Of a stretch of 64,000 nucleotides of DNA, positions 1 to 12,415 are shown piece by piece; positions within the stretch are counted from its first letter, which is position 1, and the number at the start of each line of letters is the position of its first letter. Made by a program: the position numbers and the translations under genes. The stretch comes from Brassica napus (taxonomy: Eukaryota; Streptophyta; Magnoliopsida; Brassicales; Brassicaceae). The DNA is taken from assembly GCF_020379485.1 (NCBI RefSeq), contig NC_063452.1, positions 31,581,608 through 31,645,607 of the forward strand, given 5' to 3'. The notes under the pieces were generated by a model. It saw only the letters and a program-made list of their open reading frames with translations. It searched no databases and had not been told where the DNA came from.

Positions 1-340
1 ATTTCGGGTTTCGGGTTTCGGGTTTTTGGTTTCGGGTTTGGGGTTTCGGGTTTAGGGGTTCAGGGTTTGGGGTTTTGGGTTTTGGATTTCGGGTTTCGGG
101 TTTCGGGTTTCGGGTTTCGGGTTTCGGGTTTGGGGTTCTAGGGATTTAACCATAACACTCGTTAAAAATAACGACGAAACTTAAAATTAAATATGGGGTT
201 TGGAATATATGAAGTAGAAAATTAAAGATGGGGGTTTGGGTTTCGGGTTTCGGGTTTGGGGGTTGGGGTTTCGGGTTTCGGGTATGGGGTTTCGGGTTTC
301 GGGTTTCGGTTTCGGGTTTCGGGTTTCGGGTTTCGGATTC
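1..340. repeat. Degenerate telomere-like array, mostly TTTCGGG
   Basis: Two blocks (about 1-140 and 230-340) consist of imperfect 7-base units TTTCGGG, with scattered TTTGGGG, TTTAGGGG and TTTTGGG variants. These resemble the plant telomere unit TTTAGGG. Each block is followed by a similar sequence starting near TCTAGGGATTTAA, so a larger unit containing the array is itself duplicated. It lies inside a CACTA element, so it is an element-internal satellite and not a chromosome end. Confidence 0.8.
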
Positions 341-355
341 TAGGGATTTAAACAT

Positions 356-545
356 AACACTCGTTAATTCCACGTAAGCACAAATCGTCGTAAAGTCCTC
401 GTAGGATGAAATCGTCGTAACTACCACGTAAAATGATTTAAACAAAACACTCGTTAATTCCACGTAAGCACAAATCGTCGTAAAGACCACGTAAACGGAT
501 TTATACATAAACCCGTTAATTCCACGTAAGTACAAATCGTCGTAA
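356..545. repeat. Tandem copies of a 40-base CACTA internal repeat
   Basis: A unit running from AACACTCGTT to AATCGTCGTAAAG occurs at 356-395 and 446-485, with a diverged copy at 510-545. The same TCGTCGTAAA and CTCGTAAG words recur at 800-950 and in the right subterminal region, so these belong to the element's repeat vocabulary. Confidence 0.7.
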
Positions 546-1036
546 ATATCTCGTAGTGTACAAACTTGAAAAAAAAGGAAAAGGAGAGAAATACCAGATT
601 AACATGTGGCAAGACTTCCAGCAATTATAATACGTAAGTCTCGCCCACATGAATTCTAATATCTTCTCCTTTTCCTATTTTTTTCAAATATTTATAATTT
701 GAATAGGATTTTTTTGAGGATTGTGATTTGAGATAAGGTGTGATTTGGGAGTTTGTGTGTGGTTTGAGAGTGAGAGTTGTGGGTATATTTATAGGAAAGC
801 AAGCCTCGTTAATTCCTCGTAAGGTAAATCGTCGTTAATACCTCGTATAAAAAAACACGGGCCTTTGTGATTCCTCGCAATTTCCTCGTAAAAAAAGACG
901 GGCCTTTGTAATTGCTCGCTATTTCGTCGTAAACTTACGAGGAATTTGCGACGATATGTAATCTTATATATACACCCGAGCGCTCACTCTTTCTTTCCTC
1001 TCTACTTCCTCTCTACTTCCTCTCCATTTCGTAGCA

Positions 1037-2906
<1,870 letters not shown>

Positions 2907-3398
2907 TTTTTTTTTTTTTTGTTGTATTATATAAATTCAAAACTTATTTATATATAAAATATTTTCATATTGATTTATTTTTATTTTGAATTTTAATTTA
3001 TTATTAAATTAAATAATTTTAATTATTTTTTAATTATATTTTTAAATTCTGTAAAATAATAAAAACGAAGTAAATTCGTAGCCAATGTACGACCTCTTTA
3101 CGTGGAAACCTTACGAGGAAATGACGAGAAACATTTAACGAGTATTTTACGAGGAATCATTTACGAGGAAATAACGAGGAAAAGTTTACGACCATTTTAC
3201 GAGGAAATCATTTCGTGGTTGTTACGTGTATTTTGCGAGGAAACTCTTTCAAGGTATTTACGTGTAGGTTACGAGGAACTATTTTCGAGGTATTTACGAG
3301 GTATTATAGCGACGTCCTTACGTGAAATATTGACGTGGTCTTTACGACGAATCGTCCTACTTCGTCTTTACGACGAAATATATTCCTCGCTAAGTTAC

Positions 3399-3679
3399 GA
3401 CGAATTAGCGAGGAAATATGTGTTACGACAGACGTGTAACGAGCAAACGCGTTTCCTCGCTAATTCGTCGTAAAGCCTCTTTTACGACGAATTAGCGAGG
3501 AAAACCGCCCTCGTTAAGATTATGTTTTCTTGTAGTGTATGACGAATTAGCGAGGAAATATGTGTTACGACAGACGTGTAACGAGCAAACGCGTTTCCTC
3601 GCTAATTCGTCGTAAAGCCTCTTTTACGACGAATTAGCGAGGAAAACCGCCCTCGTTAAGATTATGTTTTCTTGTAGTG
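3399..3679. repeat. Tandem duplication of the CACTA right terminus (2 x 139 bp)
   Basis: Positions 3399-3537 and 3541-3679 appear identical by eye and are separated by TAT. Each copy runs from GACGAATTAGCGAGG through an inverted pair of subterminal motifs to TTTTCTTGTAGTG. Either copy could act as the element's end. Confidence 0.9.
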
Positions 3680-4367
3680 AACTTTCAAGTAAAGACTGTG
3701 ATTTGGGAGACCAGAAGCCTTGATGGTGTTTAGAAATTGGGAGTGAGAGCTTGGTCCTTGGCTGAGAATCAGTAAGCATCAATCGAGTCATAACTTAAGA
3801 AATTCTTCACCTGCATGTTAACAACTTCGAAATCAACTAATTTTAAAAAAAAAAAAATTGTATAGCCGAATTTAAAACCATAAATTATATTACTTGGTAG
3901 TTTATACAAGTGTTGGTATTGTGTTCATCTTTTAGACTGCAATGTGAAGCTATATTGTGTTCATCTCTTAGACTGCAATATGAAGTCATGTATAGACTTC
4001 TATGTTTTTGGTGAATTTTTGTAGCGATTTCTGTGGACCTGTGAATTTTTGTAGCAATTTCTGTGGACCTATGTTGATTTCAAATAGTTAAAAAAATTAA
4101 ATACTCTTTTTTATTTCTGGATTTAACAATAAAATTGATCATGTTTGGAATGCATTTATGTTACCATTAATTATTGATGTATTACTATGGGGAAATGATA
4201 GTTACAAAGTGAACTTGCCGATTATAAATACTTGGAAAACTAAATACTAATTTACACACATAAACCACTAGTTTTTTCGTTTATTCATTAAGGGTTGTTT
4301 TTTTATTTTAAGTTTTTCAAAATTAATAGTTAGTTGGACAAATATTTTACAGAAAAATATTTAGGTA
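3680..4367. other. AT-rich sequence between two elements, no gene seen
   Basis: No coding structure is recognisable. Two small local duplications are visible: TGTTCATCT(T/C)TTAGACTGC near 3925 and 3959, and GTGAATTTTTGTAGC near 4012 and 4042. The rest is low-complexity AT-rich DNA. Confidence 0.5.
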
Positions 4368-4376
4368 TTAAATGAA

Positions 4377-5706
4377 GGGAAAATTGCCAAAACAAAATAA
4401 AAATTCGGCATGGTTGTCCCCTTAGTATAATATCATCACTAAGTTGTTTCTATAGTATAATATTTTTCATAATCCCAAAACTAATCCTTCATTAACCAAA
4501 TTAATCATATTAAACATAATTGGAAAATTTAATAGTTGAATTAAAATTAAAATGTTTAGAATAATTGAATTAAAATTAAAATGTTTAGCAAAAAAGAAAA
4601 AAAAAATATTAAAAATTAAAACAAAAAGGGAAACGTAACCCTAAATCCCTTGCTTCCCCGTGTGGTTTCTCCGCCTCTCTCTCTCTCGAGAAAAAGAACA
4701 TGGTGATCTTGTGTACCACCAACCGGTGAAATCAATGGCGGTCTAGAGCTTCTCCGCCTCTCTGGTTCTCTCCGCTTCTCTCCACCTCTCCACTTCCCTC
4801 CGCCTCTCCGCTTCTCTCCACCTCTCCGCTTGTCTCCCGCCTCTCCGTCTCTCTCCTCCGGTTCCCTGGTTCCAATTTCTCGTAAAGAAGAACCTTTCTG
4901 CTGGTATCGCTTCCGGTTGATAATCCTAGACAACCTTTATCTTTGCATGTTTCTCAAGTGATAAGGGTTTTTGTTGCTATGTGTTTGTGTTCCTCAGGTT
5001 CCTCTTTGCATGTTCGATTGTTAGGAATATGCAAAATCGTTTTTTTAAAATATTTTTACAAGGCAATTCGATCAAAACACATTTTAGGAAGTTAGAATAT
5101 TTTTAGAATATTTTTTAAACTGAAATTTCCTTAATTTTCGCAAAAAAAAACAGGTTTTCTTATCCGTAGAAGGTACATTCTACACTGTGTAGAACCATGA
5201 CAAAAATCCTGAATACAATTTCTACCTTATGTAGATGTACGAGTAATGTCTAGATTTCGCATTCTGGAAATTTTAGAATACTTCATAAAAGTAGAAACTA
5301 CAATCTAGAGAAAAGTAGATATTTTTACAACTAGTAGAATTCGCATTCTCCATATTTAGAATTTTAATTAAAAGTAGATTGTTCGTTCTGAAAAAGTAGA
5401 TGAACTTGTATAATTTAGAATTCATTTTCTACTAACCCATTTTCCATAGAAGACGAAATATACTTTTAGTAGAACGAAATTTAAAAATTTATTTATCAAG
5501 TTTTTTGACCAACAAAAAATATCATTTTGTGTATATGGGTGGTTTATTAGTTGTTTTTCTTTTTATAATTTTTTTGATTCATGAAACTATTTATTTTATT
5601 AAGTTTCAGAAATTGAAGAGGTAAAACGGATACAAAATGGACAAAAATGGTTTTATACCAAAGGGACAATCAAACTGAATTACTGTTCCGCTTTGGCAAT
5701 TTTCCC
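4377..5706. mobile_element. Non-autonomous MULE with 9-bp target duplication
   Basis: The ends are inverted repeats of about 55 bp starting GGGAAAATTGCCAAA, with a shared stretch ending near TTGTCCC and TTAGTATAA or TTGGTATAA. The flanks are a perfect 9-base direct repeat, TTAAATGAA, at 4368-4376 and 5707-5715. TIRs plus a 9-bp duplication fit Mutator-like elements. No transposase is present. The interior holds a C/T-rich stretch around 4640-4930, followed by AT-rich DNA with many GTAGA words. Confidence 0.8.
4640..4930 (+). other. Possible captured host segment in the MULE
   Basis: This stretch is much richer in G+C than its surroundings. It contains a run of pyrimidine repeats (CTCCGCCTCTC and CTCTCCACCTCTC units, about 4740-4862) and a short ORF ending near an AG/GT-like junction. 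Such islands inside small MULEs are often copied 5'UTR or first-exon DNA (Pack-MULE). No parent gene was recognised. The minus-strand ORF over this tract is low-complexity RGGEKRR repeats and is not supported as a gene. Confidence 0.4.
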
Positions 5707-5830
5707 TTAAATGAATCATTTACAAATAATTTTTTATTTTAAAAACTCATTTTTCTGCATGCTTGACCTTAATTATTGGGTTGCTAAAAGAATATTCCTC
5801 TAGCATATTGTCTCATGTTTTATCTCTTGA

Positions 5831-5862
5831 CTAGTATTTTGGCCCGTGCTATGCACGGCCAT
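5831..5862 (-). repeat. Helitron 3' terminus: hairpin plus CTAG
   Basis: On the minus strand, CCGTGC-ATA-GCACGG forms a 6-bp stem with a 3-base loop, followed by GGCCAAAATA and the terminal CTAG. The next base is T, as expected for A/T target insertion. The hairpin, its spacing and CTAG are the diagnostic Helitron 3' features. Confidence 0.75.
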
Positions 5863-6652
5863 TGCCATTACCATAAAAAAAATTCCACATATAATTAGTA
5901 AATGATTTTTAATATTATACAAAATTAATTATATAAATTAAAAAATTTAAATTTAAAACTGCATAGTAAAATTAAATTTGTATATGGATATGATATAGTA
6001 TATAAACCGGTCAAACAGAACAAACTGATTAATTTAAATATAGTAGTATAACTATATGTAAATTATATAATATAATTAATAAGATATAAATAATTTATTT
6101 TATTAATATGATCTTCATACTTAAAATGCTTATTTTAGTTATTCAATTTTTTTTAAGTTAAAGGTTTTTTCTCATTTTTATCAAATTATATAAAATTTAA
6201 TTTATTTTTTTCATTGACAAATATGTGTGCTACCATTTACTTATTTAATAATATAATGAGTTACAATTTTCTTATTTTTATTCTATAAAAATATTATTAT
6301 TAATTTAATATGGTTACTAATTTTTTTTATGTTTTAATAAAGCCAATATCTAATCAAATAAAGTAAAATTCATAAAATTGAATATATTCATAGGTTTTGG
6401 TAGTAAACCGAAAACCGACAGTATAAACCAAACCAAACCAAAGTAGATATGGTTTTAATATGGTAACTATTTTTTTTAAACTAAAATAACGAAACCAAAA
6501 AAGCCGAACCGGAATCCGGATTGGAGAACCTCATTGTGAAATTTTGGAAGCTGTTGAGATATAAAAAAACATTGTGTCTATTGATATGGTTTTTGAGGAT
6601 GCAATTGTGAGTGCACAACAAAATTATTTTTGATGATTCATAACTGCAGTTC

Positions 6653-6778
6653 AATGCACGGGCATTGCCAATATGATAAAAATAAGATTCCATATATAAT
6701 TAGCAAATGATTTCTTAATATTATACAAAATTAACTGTATAAATTAAAAAATTGAAATTTGAAACTGCGTAGGAAATT
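6653..6778 (-). repeat. Second copy of the Helitron 3' subterminal region, lacking the CTAG end
   Basis: Sequence from GCACGGGCATTGCCA through AATATTATACAAAATTAA matches 5854-5965 with scattered differences. The copy lacks the hairpin left arm and CTAG, so it is a truncated or rearranged 3' end adjacent to the Rep/Hel remnant. A short direct repeat AATTCTGGAGGTGCT occurs at 6774 and 6827, at the junction with the coding remnant. Confidence 0.65.
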
Positions 6779-6824
6779 CTGGAGGTGCTAAAAAATTGAA
6801 ATTGAAATTATTATACAACACATT

Positions 6825-7440
6825 GAGAATTCTGGAGGTGCTGAAACTCGTCTTTTATTGATACGCTCATTGTACCACATTAAAGCACCACAATGTTTGC
6901 ATTGGAATGTTGGATCGCCGAAGTCTTCGTAATCTATGAAAAAATTAGGTCATTATCTATGTTGTTACTATTATGCTTTCAAAATCCTATGTACGTCATG
7001 TTATATGTATAGAAAAATACTAAATTATTTGCTAATGATATATTGCTTCAGTATAATACCTGGATTTGGAGTAATAGCTTGAAATGAAGTAGGAATAGAG
7101 TGCTGGCTGGAGCTTGCCGAGTTAAAACTAACTGAAAGTTGAGAATAATATATTCTGATAAATATTTAAATTAGTAAATAATGATTATAAATGTAAATGA
7201 ATTACAATACTACATGATACTCTTTGGTTTTGAGTTCTTCCTCCTATCTCTCAAAATGCACATACGTTGGTTCCATGACTAAATATCTTCTACCATGAGG
7301 AAATGATCAAACCAGAAGCAAGATTAATTGGGTTGCTTAGAGGAAAAGAAACTGCAATATAGAAAACAAACATAGCTCTAAATACCTTGTCTTACGTTGA
7401 TTCTTCTCTGAGTGACCTTTTCTTTTCCTTTGCGTCGCAT
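6825..7440 (-). pseudogene. Helitron Rep/Hel transposase, N-terminal remnant
   Basis: Three minus-strand exons can be read: 7440-7386 (starts MRRKGKEKVTQRRINVRQ), 7131-7060 (Ser-rich) and 6933 to about 6825. The last encodes YEDFGDPTFQCKHCGALMW followed by YNERI. The GDP...C..CGA..WY.ER pattern is the Cys-containing segment near the N-terminus of plant Helitron helicase-like proteins. The coding sequence stops there and runs straight into 3'-subterminal Helitron DNA. The Helitron_like_N region, the HUH Rep nuclease and the Pif1-type helicase are therefore all missing. This is an internal-deletion derivative with no replication function. Confidence 0.65.
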
Positions 7441-7923
7441 TATGTTTTGTCCTGTAAAAACATAGGAGTTAAATAATTTCAAGGTGATTATATTCTGAAA
7501 AGAGAATGAGCGTTTACCTGTTTTAAGTTTAACGTCGAACGATGTGGAAGAAGAAGAAGTGGAGAAAGTAAAAAAATGGAGACACTACGAACAGTTAAGT
7601 TTTAAATAATTTCAAATCCCTCCAAAATAAGTAAATTAAATTAATATATCTTTCCTCATTCATCCCTCCAAATAAGTAAATTGTAATATAAATTTAATTA
7701 TATTAAATTGTATAGATGTGTTTTACGTGATCACTTTTTTTTTATAATTGTTTGCTTTTTCTTCTAGATAACAGAGAATAATAATATAGAATATTGTAAA
7801 GGTAGAAAATATAATTTATCTCTATACTATATAACATGAAAATGATTAGTTGTTTAGGATTTTAACATAGCATCTTTGTTTGGGAGTTGCATATGACTCA
7901 ACAGAGAAAAACAAACGTTTAGA

Positions 7924-9597
7924 CACTACAAAAGAAATTGTGTATTGTATCATTTAAATTGTATCAGTTAAATAAATGATCTCATTTTAAATCACTTATT
8001 CCTAAATGAGACAAATATTAATAATTTGAAATCAATTATAGGAATTGATGTTATTATTAACTAATGTTGCATCAGTTCAGTAAAATGATATATTTTTTCA
8101 TTAATTTGTATCACTTTAAGAAAAATGATATTATTTTATAAATTTATATCACTTAAATAATTGATGTATGTATTAGTTTGGTTAACATCACTTATTAACA
8201 TGATACATAATTGACATCAGTTAAAAATGATACTAGTTAAAATTATATAATTATATTTTCATCAATTTACTAAAATAATATTATTTACTTTAGGTTGCCT
8301 CTAAATATTTGAAAGTAGAAAATTAATTTGCATTAATAAAATAATTAATTAACAGATATATAACGTAATATTAACATGGAATTATGTGTAGCAAAGCAAA
8401 TCTGTTGCAATCCCAAAAAAATAGGAACCACGAACACGTCCAGTTGAAACAACTGATCACTTGAACCAATCGTTAAAATTAGTTTTCTACAAATATTAAC
8501 GATACGAGAAGTAGTTAATATCTTGTGGCTTTAATGAATGCATCTTATTTTCTTTTTTTGTCAAGATCCTCTCTCGTTAAGCCTTCGTCTTCCTCTTCAG
8601 TTCTTAAACTTGTTTATGAGTTTAAAATTTATTGTTCTAAGTTTTTTGATAAAAAACAAAATTTCAACAAGCATCAAACATTTATTTCTCATATGAGTCA
8701 TGATGTTGATTTTGTTTCTTCTTGTGGAGGATATGACAAAGAGACCAAGGTTTGCTAATCAGACTAATACGCTGGAAAACTCTCAAAAGGTATTATTTCC
8801 CCCTTTTCCTCTTCTGCCAGTTCTCATGTTTTAGAAAATTACAAGTTTATAACACTTTTTGTTTATGAATTATATATCTTTCTTTGTTAGGAATTGGAGT
8901 CTTCGAATATTTTAGAAGTTGACTCAAAATCTGGGAAAAGAGTAGACGTCAGAGAATATCGCCGGGTGGAGAGTTATACGATGAATCTCGTTAACTCAGC
9001 TTCATGCCATCAACTGAGACGAAGAATGGAAATAGAGATCTAAAGATCTAGAAGAAGAAGAAGAAAAGAAGGCAAAAAAACAATGTTGAAGTTTCGTCTA
9101 TGTAATTTTTTTTAATTTTTTTTTCTGGCTTATACGTTAGATTGTAATTTTTAATGGAAATAAAATTAAAAATTGATTAAATAAAATATTTTGTTTATTT
9201 ATTTATATATTGAAACAAATTTATTTAATATTCCGAATTAATAATTATAAACTATAAAATTAAAAATTCTATTAAAATAGTATTAATTTAATTTTAAATT
9301 AAATATATAAATGATTGAATCAATTATTTTAATTGATGTTAGTATTAACATCAATTTTAAAAAAAATGATGTAAATGTTAAAATCACTTTTTTATAATTG
9401 ATATAAATTGACATCAATTATCATAACTGACATGAATATTTGATATTTTTACATCAATTATTAATAAAATGATGTAAATTATTTGCATCACCACTTTCAA
9501 AGTCATTTATATAAGTGATGTAAAATTTGTTTGCATCATTTATAAGTAATGCAAAAATAGAAATTAAATGATGTTAAACCACTCTTTTTTTGTAGTG
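7924..9597. mobile_element. CACTA-type element, 1.67 kb, target duplication AGA
   Basis: It begins CACTACAAAAGAAATTG and ends TTTTTTTGTAGTG; the outer 10 bases form the inverted repeat CACTACAAAA. The flanks are the 3-bp direct repeat AGA at 7921-7923 and 9598-9600, the CACTA signature. Both subterminal regions (about 7940-8290 and 9340-9580) contain many variants of TTGCATCA, ATGATGTAAA and AAATGAT in both orientations. There is no TNPD or TNPA similarity, so it is non-autonomous. Confidence 0.8.
8733..9043 (+). CDS. Hypothetical 69-aa protein inside the CACTA-type element
   Basis: This is a weak prediction. Exons 8733-8789 and 8891-9043 join in frame across a GT..AG intron (GTATTATTTCC to TTTGTTAG). 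The product starts MTKRPRFANQTNTLENSQK, continues ELESSNILEVDSKSGKRVD and ends in a basic/acidic tail, RRRMEIEI. A separate 77-codon ORF in another frame starts at 8525 and ends at 8758, overlapping the first exon; its Ser-rich start (LVKPSSSSSVL) could belong to an alternative transcript. Neither is recognised. It could be a captured host fragment or an element-specific accessory protein. Confidence 0.3.
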
Positions 9598-9807
9598 AGA
9601 GATTATAATAAAAATTAAAGCCAGCTGATCTAAGAAGAAATAACAATTGATAATAAATAATTACATACATAAACCTAGAAAAGAAACACAATAGCACACA
9701 CGATGTTTTCAAACTTGAAGTAGACTAAGCATTAGACCTAAGAAACATGTACATAAAAACAAGAGGTCGTGGATTTTGTGAAACTAAAAACAAGAGAGGA
9801 TAAATCA

Positions 9808-12415
9808 TCAGTTTTTCTCCTTTTTTGGAATTAGATTTGCTGCTTTTCTCTGCTTTGTAGACGAAGGTTTTGCACAATCATCTTTAGTCACATGCCCAAC
9901 TTTTGGTTTCGATTTTGTTGATGAAAGTTGTCCATCTTCTTCAGCTAAAAGTGAAATATCTCCTTTAAGTTTCTTTGAAGAAATTTGTGGCACACAATCC
10001 TCAATTGCTAATGTACTTGCTCGCTTTTTGGTTGGAGTTGATGTTGATTCAGTGGAAGCACTTATCGAATTGTTAGACTCTTCGAAAACATCATTGACCT
10101 GAAAAATATCAATATAAAACATTTATTCACAGCTGAGAGTATACTATGAAAATCCTACATAACAAAAAAATACAAATTTTATTGCAAGTGTTCCCTATTT
10201 ACATATCCAGAGATAGAGTTTTGTTTTTCATAATACTCTTTGTTAACTGTTAAAACATTGATTTTTAAAAAGGTAAAAAGCATAAATATAAGTTCAAGTG
10301 GAATAAGAATACCAAGCTCATAGTGGTTTCGGTGTAGTTTGAGAAATGAGGACCAATCGCAGGAATGTCAGTCTATATAGAAAATTCGTAAAACTACTAA
10401 TAATTACAACAAAAAAAAAATCTGAGAATTATTTCAAAACATGATAATATAGAGTTTTTATCATTTTTACCTCATTGGCATCATCACTATGAAATCGTAA
10501 AATTTTAGCAGGGTCATCATTCATGTTAACTACTTTAAAAGTAGATGGTGTGTAATTTTTGGATGTTTCAGGTTTGTTAATTGTGAAGACGAACTCCCGA
10601 CCCTCTAAAGCTAGAAGTTCTCGAGGGAATTCATTCCCACTGTTGAACTGCAAAAATACATAAAAATAAATAAATAAGTTTAGATATTGAGATTAAAAAA
10701 AACTATTTTACCTGAACTTGTTGCTCCAACAACTCATATGCCGATTTGTGAATTAGTTGAATGGCTTCCCTGTCAAACATTACAAAAGAAGTGGTTCCTG
10801 TATGATCCAAGACTTTACAATGAACCTGATATCTGTGAAAATAAATTATAGTTTAGCATACTAACAAAAAATAAATAGATGATATACATTGCTTAATGAC
10901 AAACCTTGTTTTTGTAGAACAAACAATTGTCTCGCATCCGTCACATGAGAACTTATCCATTTCTATTTCTTCAGTTTCGGGGTTTAAGTAGGGGTTTACT
11001 TTCTTGGCACATCATGGACAGCCAAGATACCACCAAGGAGCCCCAATTTTAAGTGCACATATTGTTGCATATATACAACACCTTGTTTCCTACAGATAAA
11101 GAGAAAATTTAAGTGAAATGGCTACATAAGTAACTGATTTAAAAACTTGATGAAAGAGTACAAAATACAACTTACCTCATATGATGTTAACAGCTGAGAA
11201 ATTGTTTTGCGATTGACAAATGGAATATGATCCGAAGAAACTTGGGTACAATTTGACAAAGTCAAAAGGGAGCCACATGATGTTGTCGCCATCACATCTT
11301 TTGACATCCTAGTATAGTAAAATAATACCATTAATCAGAAATAGAAAATTATAATAGAATATGAAGTGAAAAATAAACCGAACTACTTACTTTTCTTTGA
11401 ATTCATTTATCTCAGCAATGTCAAACAACTTTGTTGAAGCTTTCCCACTTTGGATTGTGAATTTTCCTTCAAAAACAAATGACATACATTAATATTTGAC
11501 TGTTTTAATTAAAGTATAGTAATATGAACAGATTACCATTGTAAATATTAATTCTCATAAGACTGCAAAGCAGAACTATAGCTCCACCAGAAAATGATTG
11601 AACATAGGAATGAATGTCTTCAGCATATTTTTTTTCCAAAATACACAATTAATGATTAAAACACTACAAAAGAAAAAACATGTTTTAAAAGAGGGTCAAT
11701 ATCAATACACTTTAAAACGCATAGTTATAAATTTCAAGAAAACTTACCCACAATCCTTGAGTTGAAGATTCAAAATTTTACATGGAGCATTACGAACAGT
11801 AATTTCTTTCAGATCGCAAGGTCCAACAATTTCTCTAATTACATCTGTGGAAGAAAAATAAATTTCATAAATACAAGAAACAAAATCTAAACCATTACAT
11901 ATATCTGTTGGTTAAATCAAATACCTATAAAAAAAATTTCGTCATGCTTCTGAGAAAGCAGGTCATCAAATGATATGCAATTAAAACGAAATGAATCGTT
12001 TGGAATCTCCTCGCAATTCTTCTTAACGTGTGTTGACCAAGTGAAAAATATCTTGAAAGGATGTGGTGTTCCTCTGTAATTCCCGAGATTAGGAGAGAAT
12101 ACAACATTTTCCTTCTCCCATATCCTCCTCGAACTTGGATATCAGTTTTCCTCTAATGCAAGCTTGTATACGATCTCCCTGTTTGAACATGATATAACCA
12201 TTAATTATCAAAAGCATATAAACATATAAACAACTCAGGATTCTATTATGTACCTTATCATCCAAAAGTATTAAATCGATTCCACCATCTCCAGGCTTAA
12301 TGCCATTCTGAAATCGCCACATACGGACTACTCGAACCTTAATTTTCCAGATTTCCTTTTCAGAATCTGGCTTTAACTGAGCAACAGGAGTGAAGGCAAG
12401 CTTCATCTTGCTCAT
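9808..12415 (-). pseudogene. RPA1-like (replication protein A 70-kDa subunit) gene, mutated
   Basis: Exons read from right to left include 12415-12254 (MSKMKLAFTPVAQLKPDSEK), the next exon from about 12180 to 11926, 11844-11748, about 11640-11538, 11471-11392, 11309-11177, about 11092-10907, 10834-10711, 10649-10472, about 10377-10313 and 10098-9808. The order matches RPA1-like proteins of Brassicaceae: OB folds (VRVVRMWRF, ILLDDKGDRIQA), then a zinc-ribbon OB domain (GCPxCAKKV ... CDGCE), then a Lys/Ser-rich tail. RPA binds single-stranded DNA, and RPA-like genes are common cargo of plant Helitrons. Lesions: an extra A near 12094 shifts the frame between GEG and NLGNYRG; the A-run near 11635 is out of frame; and a TGA at 11014-11012 falls between the two Cys of CPxC. 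Probably not a functional protein. Confidence 0.75.

Larger units (their letters stand above)
5831..12415 (-). mobile_element. Helitron-type assembly (RPA + Rep/Hel remnant + CTAG end)
   Basis: On the minus strand, reading from high to low coordinates, there are an RPA1-like gene, a remnant of the N-terminal part of a Rep/Hel transposase, and a 3' terminus with a GC-rich hairpin ending in CTAG followed by T. This is the order and content of plant Helitrons that carry RPA. A CACTA-type element (7924-9597) interrupts it, and most of Rep/Hel is missing. The 5' TC terminus was not found, so treating the parts as one element is an inference and 12415 is only the RPA start codon. Confidence 0.5.

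Noticed and set aside
1..340. Chromosome-end telomere
   Set aside because: Units are degenerate TTTCGGG, the blocks are short, and they lie inside a CACTA element next to its TNPA gene.
4616..4933. 105-codon minus-strand ORF rich in RGGEKRR
   Set aside because: It is the reverse reading of a CT-repeat tract; low complexity, no domain.
7816..7850. Plus-strand Helitron 5' end (TCTCTATACTATATAAC preceded by A)
   Set aside because: It resembles a Helitron 5' terminus, but no plus-strand hairpin-CTAG end was found downstream, so the element cannot be closed.
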